Numbered from the stretch's first letter, positions 35,091-47,825 are shown. The stretch: 64,000 nt of DNA from Anomaloglossus baeobatrachus (GCF_048569485.1 NC_134359.1:150558933-150622932), one strand, 5' to 3'. The notes: a model not told the origin generated them from the sequence alone. Translations and numbers: made by a program.

Positions 35091-36261
35091 GATGACTTGG
35101 TAGATGAATTTTGGCTTCGTAATTTAGTTCAGTAACACATGGCAAGTAGAATGAAACTCGATTCTAAAGTGCAGATAAAAAAGTAAATTATTTCTAGTGA
35201 TAATTATTTATAAATGTCATTTATATATTATGTAAACCGTATACTGTTTCAGAATTTTCATTCCATCTTCGACTGTTTTTTCGACCAATAGGAAAATTGT
35301 AACAGAGCCACCATCTTTATTTTGTGCTGAATATAAGTAAAACATCATAAAACAATATGTAGATACTAATTATTATCCATTTTTTTGTATAAAAATCATA
35401 CCTATAGTGATAAGTTTCATACAAAATATATGTAAGCCAAGTCCAGGCTCAAAGACAATTTCTGACTGTTCTGTCCCCACATAAGGGGAATGAAGGTATA
35501 ACTGGCTGTTAGATGCTGTGAGACTTTCCTACCTTCGTATCCAAGAAATTGAAGACTTCACAAGCCTAGAAATGTGTGTGCTCACAGCAATGAGATGAAC
35601 AGCAAAATGGCTACTGATAGGAGGCAGGAAGAGAAGTAGAAGCCACTCCCAGTTTGAATCAACTTAATTGACAGCAACATACAGTAAGTGAGCAGTAACA
35701 ACACTGGCCAATAGATATCAGCATAACATTTGTAGCTGAATGAACTTTAGTTTCTGAAACCAAGTAAAGGAGAAAGTCTTCCCACACTGGAGGTATATAT
35801 GAAGGTACAATTGTACCTCTGCAGCCTGTTAACGTTGTAAAATTATGCAGCCTGACGAAGGTTAAACATTTGGGTTTTGGGCATTCCCTGGTGGTGATGG
35901 TAATGGGGACCTGGTCGAAGCGGTGGGGTTAGAACCTGGGCTTACTATGGTTTCCCTTGGACACTGTACTACGTCCAAGGCAAACCAGTCTCTTTCTCCC
36001 ATATGCCTTGTCAGCGAAGAGCTGCGGAAAAAAAGCGCAATAGGGTCTTACCCCAATATGTGCGGGGTGGGAACAGGGAGCAAAAATACTCACCAGATAT
36101 AGTTGTGAAAGTCACAACTACTGTACAGGCCTGGATGTATTAGATCACGGCAGCAGCAACCCAGGTGGCAGATAACAGAGAACAAAGGAGGAGAAAGGGG
36201 TTTTCATATGCCGTGCCAATGATCACTGGTTCAAGTAGTCCGATTGATGAATCTTTATTTT

Positions 36262-36304
36262 GCACAGGTCTACGCATTTCTGGAGGCTCAGCTCCCTTCC
36301 TCAG
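36262..36304 (-). ncRNA. Hammerhead-like motif, left arm
   Basis: Minus strand: CTGAGGA, stem II GGAG-CTGAG-CTCC, GAAA, then TGCGTA. One base of the stem III palindrome is changed compared with the right arm (T for C), so it is probably weaker. Confidence 0.6.
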
Positions 36305-36354
36305 GACCATCAGGCATAAGAAAACATCAAATTTGATGTTTTCTTGTGCCTGAC

Positions 36355-36398
36355 AGTCCTGAGGAAGGGAGCTGAGCCTCCAGAAACGCGTAGACCTG
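36355..36398 (+). ncRNA. Hammerhead-like motif, right arm
   Basis: Plus strand: CTGAGGA, stem II GGAG-CTGAG-CTCC, GAAA, ACGCGT stem III, candidate cleavage base A, then GACC. Stem I pairs only partly (GTC/GAC). Confidence 0.65.
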
Positions 36399-36504
36399 TG
36401 CAAAATAAAGATTCATTAATCGGACTACTTGAACCAGGGATCATTGGTGTGGCATATGAAAAACCCCTTTCTCCTCCTTTGTTCTCTGTTCCCATATGCC
36501 TTGT

Positions 36505-37064
36505 GAATTCTACCACATCCACCACATATAAATCACGACCAGGGTGACCTCTTTGCAGATGTGACTGCACGTCCCGCCGGGACACAAATATTTCCTCTTT
36601 CACTCCGGCCTCTACTATAAAGCACCACCATGTGCGGCAGTTAAACTCCTCCACTACTCCAAAGTGGAGGGGACCTCTGGCCTGGTGTCTGGCCCGCCGC
36701 ACAGACTGCTTCTCCTGCAGGTCCTGGGCCTCTAATTCTTCATTATCTGGGATGAGCTTCATAAGGGGGCGTGGGGGTCTAGATCTTACTCGTCGCCGCT
36801 CTCTGCGGGCTGGTCTCAGCATTAACATCACCTGGTCATCAGCAGGCAACCGGTAACATACATGCTAGTACTTTCTGCTACCAGCTCTTCCTCCCTGGCA
36901 GGGAGTTCTGCGACCTCCTCCGATCGGTGGGGGAACAGCAGTGCGGCCTCCTGGCCTCCCTCTCTCTCAGAGGGTGCTGCAACCTCCTCCGTCGGCTGGA
37001 GAACAGCAGTGAGGCCTCTTTTCTCTCCCTGTTGGAGGGTGCTGCAACCTCTTCTGGTCGTTGG
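36505..37064 (-). mobile_element. Cold-shock part of the older LTR family
   Basis: Minus-strand remnant with a cold-shock-like segment ('GVVEEFN', 'EEIFVSRRDV', 'HPGRDLYVVDVVEF'), preceded by a basic stretch and Glu/Ala-rich repeats. It matches the domain in the 359-residue proteins at 48477 and 51778. This is a fossil, interrupted on both sides by Penelope-type insertions. Confidence 0.75.
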
Positions 37065-37796
37065 GGAAACAGCAGCGCAAACCAAACAAATCCCTTTAAA
37101 AATATTCTTTATTTCATAAATCTTAAAAATTTCCAAGTGATTCACCCATACACATAATTATCATGGGGAATTTTATAAATATATATACAACCAAGATGGA
37201 AGAGCCATATTCTAGGGAGATATACAATTTCAATTGGTGGCAGAGGTCAAGATCTAGGAGCTTGCATTAAAGATACTCTTGCCCTATTATATACCCTATA
37301 ACTGACCCCTACCTACCAACGGAGGGTATGACGCCTTAGCTTAACTTGGCGCCCCCGTTCCTCGACGGCTATCCCTTGATTCCCCTGATAATTTGCCCTA
37401 CCATATAAGGACAGATTTATTACTCTAAACTATGCGGTACATCAAATTTATAATTGGTCAGGTGGACCCCAAATTTTATCTGAGAAAGCTATGTTCTGAT
37501 TCAATATGCCAAAAGCTTTCCTCCTATGTTCAATTAGTAATGTTCCATATAATCATAAATTCTTACACCTTATAAAGGCCCATAATGACCAAATGCATAT
37601 AATCACCCGCATAGGATAGACACAACACAAATCCTGGAACAATGCCAGTATATCAACCACATATATCCTGGAACAATGCCAGTATATCAACCACATATAT
37701 CCTGGAACAATGCCAGTATGTCAACCACATATAAATAACCTAATATCATTATTTACACAAGATTATTCACTTCCCTTTGTGTAGTGCATCTGCACT

Positions 37797-37841
37797 GCCT
37801 CAACGCGTTTCTCCGCCCTTCAGTCCGGTTCATCAGGAGGC
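37797..37841 (-). ncRNA. Hammerhead in the inverted Penelope repeat
   Basis: Minus strand: stem I GCCTC/GAGGC (5 bp, perfect), core CTGATGA, stem II CCG/CGG, GAAA, minimal stem III ACGCGT, cleavage base T. Same sequence as the plus-strand copy at 44176-44220. Confidence 0.75.
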
Positions 37842-38187
37842 CCGGGAGAAAGGGAGTTGTAGTCATTCAGTGGTGATAAAGAGCCCCTCTCTGGTAGTGG
37901 CTGCCGCCTATAAGGCACCAGTTTAAATAGAAATATGTCATCAGCAACAGAATACCAGGTAACCAAACCCAAGGCAGACTTCTGTCTGCTAAAGTATACT
38001 GCGCATGTCATGATCATTCTGTATCACTAGAGCGCGCGATATCCAACTGCGCATGTCCGGAAGTGATATCCCGGTTACCATATCAAACAGCTGGTTGCCA
38101 CGTCCCCTCAGGTTTCTACAATAGTGCTGACCAAACGGGTAATGCGCATATTCAGATGCGGCGCCATAGCAACCGCCAAAACATTAT

Positions 38188-39600
38188 CTCAAGAAAAATA
38201 ACCTTATGACAGAGTATCAACATGGGTTTATGAGGGATCGATCCTGTCAAACTAATTTGATCAGCTTCTATGAAGAGGTAAGTTCAAGCCTGGACCAGGG
38301 AAATGCAGTGGATGTTGTGTATATGGACTTTTCAAAAGCTTTTGATACGGTGCCACACAAAAGGTTGGTACATAAAATGAGAATAATGGGGATAGGGGAA
38401 AATATGTGTAACTGGGTTAAAAACTGGCTCAGTGAAAGGAAACAAAGGGTGGTTATTAATGGTACGTACTCGGACTGGGTCTCAGTTCATAGTGGGGTAC
38501 CACAGGGGTGAGTATTGGGCCCGCTTCTTTTTAACATATTTATAAATGACCTTGTTGGGGGCATGCGGAGTAGAATTTCAATATTTGCAGATGATACTAA
38601 ACTCTGTAGGGTAATCAATACAGAGGAGGATAATTTTATATTACAGGGAGATTTATGTAAATTGGAGGATTGGGCTGAGAAGTGGCAATTGAAGTTTAAT
38701 GTAGATAAATGTAAGGTCATGCACTTGGGTAGAGGAAATAACATTTATGATTATGTACTTAATTGTAGAACACTGGGTAAAACAGACACAGAAAAAGACT
38801 TGGGTGTATGGGTGGATGGTAAACTTCACTTTAGTGGACAGTGTCAGGCAACTGCTGCCAGGGCTAATAAAATAATGGGATGTATTAAAAGAGGTATAAC
38901 TGTTCATGAAAAATATATAGTTCTACCTCTGTACAAGTCACTAGTGCGACCGCACTTAGAATACTGTGTACAATTCTGGTCACCGATATATAAGAAGGAC
39001 ATAGCTGAACTGGAGAGGGTGCAGAGAAGAGCGACCAAGATGATTAGAGGAAAGGGTGGGCTGCAATACCAAGACAGGTTATTAAACTTGGGGTTATTTA
39101 GTTTGGAAAAACGAAGGCTTAGGGGGGATCTAATCACAATGTATAAATATATGAGGGGACAGTACAGAGACCTTTCCAAAGATCTTTTTACACCTAGGCC
39201 TGCGACTGGAACATGGGGGCATCCGCTACATCTTGAGGAAAGAAGGTTTAATCATAATCACAGACGAGGATTCTTTACTGTACGAGCAGTGACACTATGG
39301 AACTGTCTGCTGCATGATGTTGTAATGAGTGATTCACTACAAAGATTTAAGCAGAGCCTGGACGCCTTTCTTGAAAAATGTAATATTACCAGTTATGTAT
39401 ATTAGATTTTATGACAGGGTATTGATCCAGGGAACTAGTCTGATTGCCGGATGTGGAGTCAGGAAGGAAATTTTTTCCCCATTGGAACTTGTTTGCCACA
39501 TTGGGGTTTTTATGCCTTCCTCTGGATCAACATGTTAGGCTACGGGTTGAACTAGATGGACTTAGAGTCTCCCTTCAACCTTAAAAACTATGATACTATG
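38188..39600 (+). mobile_element. CR1 LINE, 5'-truncated, young
   Basis: Inserted in the inverted Penelope repeat with duplication ATTAT (38183-38187 and 39601-39605), placed by comparison with the intact repeat on the right. It ends with the CR1-type tail 'ctatgatactatg'. It holds only the second half of the reverse transcriptase and the C-terminal domain. Confidence 0.9.
38206..39405 (+). pseudogene. CR1 reverse transcriptase, partial, one stop
   Basis: Reverse transcriptase for target-primed retrotransposition. Blocks in order: 'YMDFSKAFDTVPH', 'HSGVPQG', 'GPLLFNIFINDL', the catalytic 'FADDTKLC', 'WQLKFNVDKCKVMHLG', then the C-terminal 'VQRRATKMIRG' and 'LFSLEKRRLRGDL'. The frame is open across about 400 codons except one TGA at 38509-38511, just after 'VPQG', where the family normally has Ser. 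The endonuclease and first reverse transcriptase blocks are absent through 5' truncation. Confidence 0.92.
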
Positions 39601-39861
39601 ATTATATTACAACATCATGCCGCCTTACCGCGCATGCGCAATGGATTGCAGGAAACGCTACATCTTTAAAGCGTCCAGCATCCATACACATAGATATTGT
39701 ATATCTCCCTAGAATACGGCTCTTTCATCTTGGTTGTATATATAATTTAAAAAATTCTTCATGATAATTATGTGTATGGGTAAATCACTTGGGAATTTTT
39801 AAGATTTATGAAATAAAGAATATTTTTAAAGGGATTTGTTTGGTTTACACTTTAAATAATT

Positions 39862-42800
39862 TTGACTATCCCGGAAAAATTTGAACAGTTAGCTGGTGTA
39901 TTCATGGCGGGCTTTCTCTCAGGGTATTTGGATGTAGACAGTTGGCTTGAGGATGCTGAGGAGGTCTTTTCAGTGGATGGTGTACCCTCAATAGATCAAG
40001 GGGTAACCTCTATTAAGACCATTTTTAAAGAGTTGCAAGAGGAATATTTTGAGAATCTACGGTCCTGGTGGGAAGTGAAAACCATTGAAAGTTATATTAA
40101 AAATAATATCGTACCTAGAGGCCTGCGTATCAATATATCTCCAGCCCCTAGATTGAGAGATCCTGAGTTTCTGTTATTGTGGGAACAGGAATCCATAGCA
40201 TCGTCGGTCAGATTGATGACCATAGTATTGGAAAAAGAAAAAAATAATTTGTCTGTCTCTGTTTTGAGATTGGACAATCTTAGAAAAAAGGCTTTGGAAC
40301 ATAAATCTGAAGCAGATTTTGCTAGGAAGGAAGCCATTCTACAAAACAATGTAGAAAAACATCAAATTACATTAAAAAAAAGGAAACAAAAACAGTTTGC
40401 GAGGGATCTCGGTGACTTTAAGGATAAAATGGCTTATAACGTTAATTCCAACTATAGTGTACCAGCATATACAGACGTATCTTCATCTGATCAGGAGGCC
40501 TCAGACTCTGAAAGGTCGGAATTTAGAGGTCGGAATAGAGGAAGGGGTAGAGGAAGCGGAGGCAGACGCAACAATAGGGGAAGATGGACGAATTGGTGGG
40601 GAAACCGCCAATATGTTCAAAATATGGTGGGTCCAACAACAGGAAATATAACATCCAATGCCCCAGGGCTAGTAGATTCTGGTCTGTCTGCTTCTGCATC
40701 TGCTTCATCTTCCTCTTTTTTAGAGAAAGAAGTCCCAAATCGATATGGCCTGAGAAATCGAATAGCGTGAATAATAATCAGACAACAGGGCGGATTATCA
40801 ATCTTTCCTCCTGTTCCCTCACTTCGGATATGATGTCATAATTACATAAAGGTCTTTAATTTGTACCACGAGCTGGTTATGATAAATTTGAATGGACAAA
40901 AGACATTCATCTTTTTGGCCGAAAATTAAGATGGCATAAATTTTTTTAAAATAATAACCGAGAAAAATGTGCAGTTAGGTATTGACCTGGGAGACTTGGG
41001 GGTGGTAAATACATTTACGGAACAGTTGGAGGAAGGTGAATCTGCAAGGGGATTTGGCCCATTTACCTCATTAAAGAAAAAAAGCCATAGACAACCACCA
41101 ATGAGTGAACTTAACAGTATTGATATATTTGTAAAGGTGGTGGAAGAGGAATTGAGCAAGGTCCATTATAATAATGGTCCAGATAACTTGACGGAAAGTG
41201 AGAGGTTGGCTCTGCGGATCTTGAAGGAGGAACAAAGTATTATTATAAAATCTTCAGACAAAGGTGGGAACCTGGTACTCATGGACCATGAACCATACAG
41301 AGAAATGTGCTTGGCTATACTCAGAGATAAGGATACATATAAGATCTTGAGAAGTGATCCAACGAATGATTTTCGAGAAAGGTTATTGATAAAATTGGAT
41401 GAGGCTTTGGATAGATGCCTAATTTCCAAAAATGAGTATGAGTTCATGGTTCCATCGAGTCCCATGATTCCCACTTTTTATACAATACCGAAGATTCATA
41501 AAGGCCTGGAGCCCCTCAGAGGTAGACCCATCGTATCGGGGATAGATTCAGTAACCCAGAATGCTAGTATATATATAGACAATATCTTAAGACGATTTGT
41601 TTCAGCACTCCCTTCTTTTATAAGGGATACATCGGACTTACTCATGAAGATCCAAGACATCTCTGTAGAGGGCGAATTTTATCTAGCCTCAATTGATGTG
41701 GAATCTTTATATAGTTCCATCCCACATGAAAGAGGCTTAGAGGCTGCAAACTATTTACTCCGAACCAGAGCAACCTTTCATTGGGATCATAATAATTTTG
41801 TTATGGACTTGCTTAATTTTGTATTGACTAATAATTATTTTTTGTTTGACAGTAAGTACTTCCATCAGCTCAGGGGCACAGCAATGGGGAGCTCATGTGC
41901 TCCCTCTTACACAAATTTGCTCCTGGGCTGATGGGAGGAAACTGTCATTTTTAACATTGATACGCCATGGTGGGTCCCCCTCATTGTGTATTGGGGTAGA
42001 TTCATTGATGACGTTTTGGTCATCTGGGGGGGTACCCCACAAGAGTTTGAAGAGTTCATGAGATCTATCAATGTTAATAACATCAATTTAAGGTTCACCC
42101 ATGAAATACATAAGTCACTTATTTCATTTTTGGATGTTGAAATTAGTGTGGAAAAAAATGGGTCATTATCAACTAAAACTTACAGAAAACCTACCTCTAC
42201 CTCCACAAATAGCTTGTTACGCTGGGACAGTTTCCATCCTACCTCCCTAAAGAAAGGCATACCTAAAGGTCAATACCTTCGAGTGAGGAGAAATTGTTCA
42301 AGTGATCAAGATTTTTTTGACCAATCAAGGGACCTCAGAAAACGCTTCAGAGAAAGATGTTATCCTCATCAGGTACTTCAGGGTGCATTTCAACATGCTT
42401 TAGGCCAGGAACGTAGTTCCTTATTACAGGTAAACATTAACAACAGACAAAAGACCGATGGTGATATAATAAGAATTATTGGTACATATGATGACCAATC
42501 AGAAAAAGTATTCCAAATTCTACGGAGGCATTGGGGGATCCTAAGGGCAGATCTGGATCTTGTGGATGTCCTACCTCCCCGACCTATGGTCACCTTTAGG
42601 AAGGGGGGCTCCATTAGAGATCAGCTGGTGCACAATCACTACAGTCGACCTACACCTGCCGGTACGTGGTTGGACCGTAGACCTTTGGGCACATTTCGAT
42701 GTGGTGACTGTAAATACTGTGACTGGATTGTACAATCCAAGTCAGTCATTAGTGCAAGCACTGGACGTGAGTATTATCTCAGAGACTTTGCAAACTGCAA

Positions 42801-43128
42801 GAGTGAGGGCCTGGTCTATATAGCAACATGTGAATGCCCCCTTGATTATGTGGGGAAAACCAGAAGGGAATTAAGAAGACGAATAGGGGAACATGTTGGT
42901 GACATCAAACATAAAAGAGAGACCCCTATAGCAAGACATGTCTGGAATTTCCACCAAGGCAATATAAGATCTATGCGTTTTCGAGTTTTGGAAATGATTA
43001 GACAAAGCCCCAGAGGGGGTGACTGGGATAATAGAATATTGAGGAAAGAATGCCAATGGATCTTCCGTTTAAAGACCCAATCTCCGAATGGTCTAAATGA
43101 AAAATTGAACTATACACCGTTTATTTGA
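39862..43128 (+). pseudogene. Penelope-like protein(s): N-terminal, RT and GIY-YIG
   Basis: The N-terminal part (39862-40770) is acidic, then coiled-coil, then Arg/Gly-rich ('RGRNRGRGRGSGGRR'). Next comes a reverse transcriptase with 'IPKIHKG', 'GRPIVSGI', 'SIDVESLYSSIPH', 'GTAMGSSCAPSYTNL' and the catalytic 'FIDDVLVIW'. The C-terminal end has a Cys-pair motif 'CGDCKYC' and the GIY-YIG endonuclease 'VYIATCECPLDYVGKTRREL', characteristic of the Penelope/Neptune type. The role is self-copying by target-primed reverse transcription. The coding region is broken in a few places but otherwise well kept. Confidence 0.9.
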
Positions 43129-44175
43129 GGGGTCCTCCTATTGGGGTCCATCAGAGTGTTGGACATCTAGTCTCTAGTGAGAATAGCCAAATATTATACC
43201 CCGTAAATGGGGGTGGATGACTCTGCATATAGCATGGAGTGGAATTATTTAGTGAATTTTCAGGTGATCTGTTTGGGTAGGTTTATGTCATCAGTAATTT
43301 GAATGGATATTATAAATGAAACTATTCATAGGATGCCATATAGCCATATGGATTATGATTAAAAAATGGTAGTAAGGGATGTAATTCTGTGTGAAACTAA
43401 TAGCCGCGTCCCTGGGGATAAGATTAAATAAATAAATATACAAAAGATATAAAAATGAAGAACATAAAATATATATATAGAAAATAAATAGCGCTGTGTG
43501 ATATATGGGGACTAATTCATAGCGGATTTAATTATCCAAAAATCTGGGGGCTGGAGAATTATGATACTATGTCTGTTTTAATATATACATAAATATATCA
43601 TTGGGTATCATGGAACATCCAAGTATATTATTAAACAGAGGATCATGAGGTGTCTTTACCACATTTACCCCATATACGGTTGTTGTAGAACGCTATGCAT
43701 TGATATAATGAGAAGTGGTTTCCGTTGGCATGGTGACCAGGGAGACAGTATGGATGCTGGACGCTTTAAAGATGTAGCGTTTCCTGGAATCCATTGCGCA
43801 TGCGCGGTAAGGCGGCATGACGTTGTAATATAATGTTTTGGCGGTTGCTATGGCGCCGCATCCGGATATGCGCATTACGCGTTTGGTCAGCGCTATTGTA
43901 GAAACCTGAGGGGACGTGGCAACCGGCTGTTTGATATGGTAACCGGGATATCACTTCCGGACATGCGCAGTTGGATATTGCGCGCTCTAGTGATACAGAA
44001 TGATCATGACATGCGCAGTATACTTTAGCAGACAGAAGTCTGCCTTGGGTTTGGTTACCTGGTATTCTGTTGCTGATGACATATTTCTATTTAAACTGGT
44101 GCCTTATAGGCGGCAGCCACTACCAGAGAGGGGCTCTTTATCACCACTGAATGACTACAACTCCCTTTCTCCCGG

Positions 44176-44220
44176 GCCTCCTGATGAACCGGACTGAAGG
44201 GCGGAGAAACGCGTTGAGGC
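44176..44220 (+). ncRNA. Hammerhead in the direct Penelope repeat
   Basis: Stem I GCCTC/GAGGC, core CTGATGA, stem II CCG-GACTGAAGGG-CGG, GAAA, minimal stem III ACGCGT, cleavage base T before GAGGC. Such minimal stem III hammerheads typically act best as dimers (known of the family). Confidence 0.78.
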
Positions 44221-44967
44221 AGTGCAGATGCACTACACAAAGGGAAGTGAATGATCTTGTGTAAATAATGATATTAGGTTATTTATATGTGGTTGACATA
44301 CTGGCATTGTTCCAGGATATATGTGGTTGATATACTGGCATTGTTCCAGGATTTGTGTTGTGTCTATCGTATGCGGGTGATTATATGCATTTGGTCATTA
44401 TGGGCCTTTATAAGGTGTAAGAATTTATGATTATATGGAACATTACTAATTGAACATAGGAGGAAAGCTTTTGGCATATTGAATCAGAACATAGCTTTCT
44501 CAGATAAAATTTGGGGTCCACCTGACCAATTATAAATTTGATGTACCGCATAGTTTAGAGTAATAAATCTGTCCTTATATGGTAGGGCAAATTATCAGGG
44601 GAATCAAGGGATAGCCGTCGAGGAACGGGGGCGCCCAGTTAAGCTAAGGCGTCATACCCTCCGTTGGTATTTAGGGGTCAGTTATAGGGTATATAATAGG
44701 GCAAGAGTATCTTTAATGCAAGCTCCTAGATCCTGACCTCTGCCACCAATTGAAATTGTATATCTCCCTAGAATACGGCTCTTCCATCTTGGTTGTATAT
44801 ATATTTATAAAATTCCCCATAATAATTATGCGTATGGGTGAATCACTTGGGAATTTTTAAGATTTATGAAATAAAGAATATTTTTAAAGGGATTTGTTTG
44901 GTTTACACTTTAAATAATTTTGACTATCCCAGAAAAATTTGAACAGTTAGCTGGAAACAGCAGCGCA

Positions 44968-45980
44968 GCCTCAGGGCCTCCCTCCCTTACAGAGGGTGCT
45001 GCGACCTCCTCCGGTCAGTTGAGTAGCAGCTCTAGGGATGAGCTTTCAGCAGCCAGACAGGACGATGAATACCTCTCCAGCGGAGAGGGTGCTGTGACTG
45101 CTTCAGGTCGGGACGGCAGCTTGTGGATCATGTACCTGGCAATCAGGTGAGCCAAGGGCAGAGGCTCCGGTTCTTTCTTTATCTGAGGAGGTACTGTGTT
45201 CACGTCAGGTCGAGGTGCAGGGACTGGATCCCCAGTCAGCGACTGGGGCACTGTGACCGCCTCTGGTCTGCGGGTAGGAGCTGGATCCCCAGTCAGCGAC
45301 TGGGGCGCTGTGACCACCTCTGGTCTGGGAGCAAGAACTGGATCCCCAGTCAGTGACTGGGGCGCTGTGACCACCTCTGGTCTGGCAACTGGGACAGGAG
45401 GCGTTGGGGCCTGGTCTGGTCTGGCCACGGGCGTCGCATCCAGTGTCACATTGGGTGTCGCACCGGACGTCGCACCGACTTCTGATGTTAATGCCGGTGG
45501 AGTCAGCATACCAGATCGGGCAGGAACAGTATTGGAATCACCCAGGTTCGTGCTGGAGACATCCTGGAGCAGGGTCACTGTTGCTTATGGTGGCTCGGGT
45601 TGAGCAGGGGCGGCACCTCCAGGCAGACCTCTTTGCACAGACAACCGCAGGTTTCTAATCACCATTATCATTCTCTTTCTCCAAGCGGCTACCTCTCGCT
45701 TCCGCTGCTCCTCCATACAGTCAGCGAGTCTCTCTACTTCTGCCTCCAGCTTCTCTGCAGTCATGGGTCTTGTCCAACCCTGCTCCCTTTTGTCACCTTC
45801 TGCTGACGCTATCTTGTCTCTACTGTTGCTCATCAGGTTCTGGTCAGGCTTTGGTCTTAGTTTTGTTTTTGGTTGTTCTCCTCCCACTGGACTGGGACGT
45901 CCCCGCAGTCCAGGGACAGATCCGCCCCCATCTTTTCCTTTCACAGTGTCAGAGGGCTCTCTCCATACTGGGACTGTCAC
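44968..45980 (-). mobile_element. N-terminal part of the older cold-shock LTR protein
   Basis: Minus-strand coding remnant. A charged helical segment ('EKLEAEVERLADCMEEQRKR') is followed by a proline-rich linker with three 60-bp tandem repeats (45212-45380, 'TAPQSLTGDP'). The same helix-then-linker plan occurs in the 359-residue proteins of the tandem element. This is a fossil, separated from its cold-shock part by the Penelope insertion. Confidence 0.7.
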
Positions 45981-46556
45981 TCCTCTCCATGGGCGGTTAC
46001 TTTTTCTTCTGCGCGAGCTTCAGCTTTGAATCGCACGCTTTCAACTGTGACAAAATGGTGGCAGTTCAAATTTTCCGATCGGACCGCTGAGGCACACTGT
46101 CACCTGTCTAAACAGGTCTAGTCCTTGATTCTGTTTGTGACGCCAGATGTGAAGCCCAGTCGTCCCAGGGACATCAACCCACCTTCAGGGATGCCACAGG
46201 GTCTTCTTTGGTATATTTGGCAACAGGTAAGTTAGTTCTTATTATCGTGACACCACTCACGGTTTGCAGTCAGGGATATGGGTGACTGCCACTGCAGTTT
46301 TAACGAGCATCTGGGGCTGATGGAGTCTGCAGTCGGATGGTGTGGCCTCCCGTGAGTGAGGCTGGCCCCAGGGGCACTGGTGTGTAGAACAACAGGTCCC
46401 AGAATAACTCAGTCTCAGTCCAAAATGTCTTTCAACTGCTCTTTACTCTCTTTTGTTGCTTCTGTTAGGTAACCCGGGCGATGCTGAGATACACCAGGTG
46501 AGAACCAGGAGCTCCTTCAGGCCAGTCTAAGGGTAACCGCTAGCTCGCCTTCCTTG

Positions 46557-47825
46557 TGTCGCGGGCGGGGAGGAGGGTGTCAGCACACCGCGCTCACCCC
46601 TTCTGCTCGGGTCCGGCTGTTGCTCCTGGTGGCTCGAGCTGCGGGCCGGATCCCGGGGTGTCCCGAGCGACACTCCTCGCCCGTGAGTGAAAGGGGGGTG
46701 TTTGTTGGGGTTATAGTTCGTGACGCCACCCACGGTTGTGGTGATTGCACCACCGCTGCTCAGTGCGGGGGTCCCGGGGATGGTGATGGGAGCAGCCAGG
46801 TGTTGTGTTGCCCCTCCGTGGGTAGGGGTTGGTGATCCCGGGGCCCGGTGAAGAGATGTAAAGTGTAGGGCCTGGAGGGCGCAGGGACGCGGGGGCAGCG
46901 GTGTGCCTTGCGGCACTGTGGTACTCACTCAGCCTGAGACACGGACACAGTTTGTACGGTAAACCAACGGCTGGTAGGACGGTCCCACAGACGGTTGCAC
47001 CTGCACTCCCGGTAGGTGACGGTGACGTCTCTCTTCCTTGCACCTGTTTGACTGATGGTAGCGGTGGATTCCCTCCGGTTACCCGCTCCCCGACTGCAAT
47101 CTGGGCCGGAGGAGCTCTACACTTTGCCCGCAGGCGCTGGCCCTGGGGAAACTGGTGCCTTGGCGGTGGCGGTGTCTCCCCGGTAATGGTCGGGCTGTTG
47201 CCGTCAATCGGGACTTTGTTGCTGGGGGATCTGCGTCCCCTTCACTGACGGATTCGGCAAATTGGGCGACTCCTAGCCTTGCCGGGGTCCGAGAGGCCCC
47301 CGCCCTGGTGCTGACTGTCCTTCGGAACACTGCTCCAGACCACCGGGCACACAGCCAACGGGGTCCTTCCAGGAACTTCCAAACGGTCCCCCTCCGGACA
47401 GTCACCGCCGTCGCTGACCTTGCTGTTCTAGCCCTACCCACAGCTGGGCTCTCAGGCTTGCTCACTCTTTGATCTGTCACCACTTCTTGCTTTCCTCCTT
47501 TTCCACTTTCCTTTCCTTCACTTTCACTTCTGGTTGTTTCCTCTAGCCCCTGCCTGGGCTAATCTCGATGTTTACTCAAGCCCTGCCTGGGCTAATCTGC
47601 TGTTCACTCGTTCATGTCCCTGACTGGACTGCCTGGTAACTTCCTGCCTCCAGAGTTGTGAGCTCCTTGGTGGGCGGAGCCAACCGCCTGGCCCACCCCC
47701 TGGTGTGCATCAACAGACTCTTGGAGGAAGGCAACAAGGGTTTCTGGTTAGCAGATGTGCCTACCTGGAGTGTGGGGTGTAGTGGTGTTGTTATCTGTGT
47801 CCCCTGGCTTGCCCAGGGCGACACA
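46557..47825 (-). repeat. Tandem element LTR 1
   Basis: A 1,269-bp LTR, TGTCGCGGGC to GCGACACA on the plus strand, near-identical to LTRs 2 and 3. Confidence 0.92.

Larger units (their letters stand above)
32729..35861 (-). mobile_element. piggyBac transposon, 3.1 kb
   Basis: Ends CCTTCGTCTGGCTAAG and, reverse-complemented, CCTTCGTCAGGCTGCAT, flanked by TTAA on both sides (32725-32728 and 35862-35865). Both subterminal zones hold the palindromic word 'ggtacaattgtac'. It carries one minus-strand transposase gene and a (TTA)n tract at 33016-33070. It inserted into the non-coding part of the older cold-shock LTR element. It is complete in structure, with a lightly damaged gene. Confidence 0.92.
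36012..36489. mobile_element. Small palindromic Penelope-type insertion with two hammerheads
   Basis: A 478-bp insertion flanked by a 15-bp duplication tcccatatgccttgt (35997-36011 and 36490-36504). From about 36168 it is a near-perfect palindrome centred at about 36330. Each arm contains a hammerhead-like core (CTGAGGA then GAAA) and the 'acgcgt' word common to Penelope-like terminal repeats. No protein is encoded. It interrupts the cold-shock region of the older LTR element. Confidence 0.75.
37080..44952 (+). mobile_element. Penelope-like element with inverted terminal repeat copies
   Basis: Bounded by a 15-bp duplication GGAAACAGCAGCGCA (37065-37079 and 44953-44967). Layout: an inverted terminal-repeat copy (37080-39690, holding a CR1 at 38188-39600), a short direct piece (39690-39890), the coding region (39862-43128), and a direct terminal repeat (about 43640-44952). 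Inverted and direct repeats of this kind, a GIY-YIG endonuclease and hammerheads in the repeats are all known Penelope features. Without the CR1 it is about 6.5 kb. The element is almost whole and lightly broken. Confidence 0.88.
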
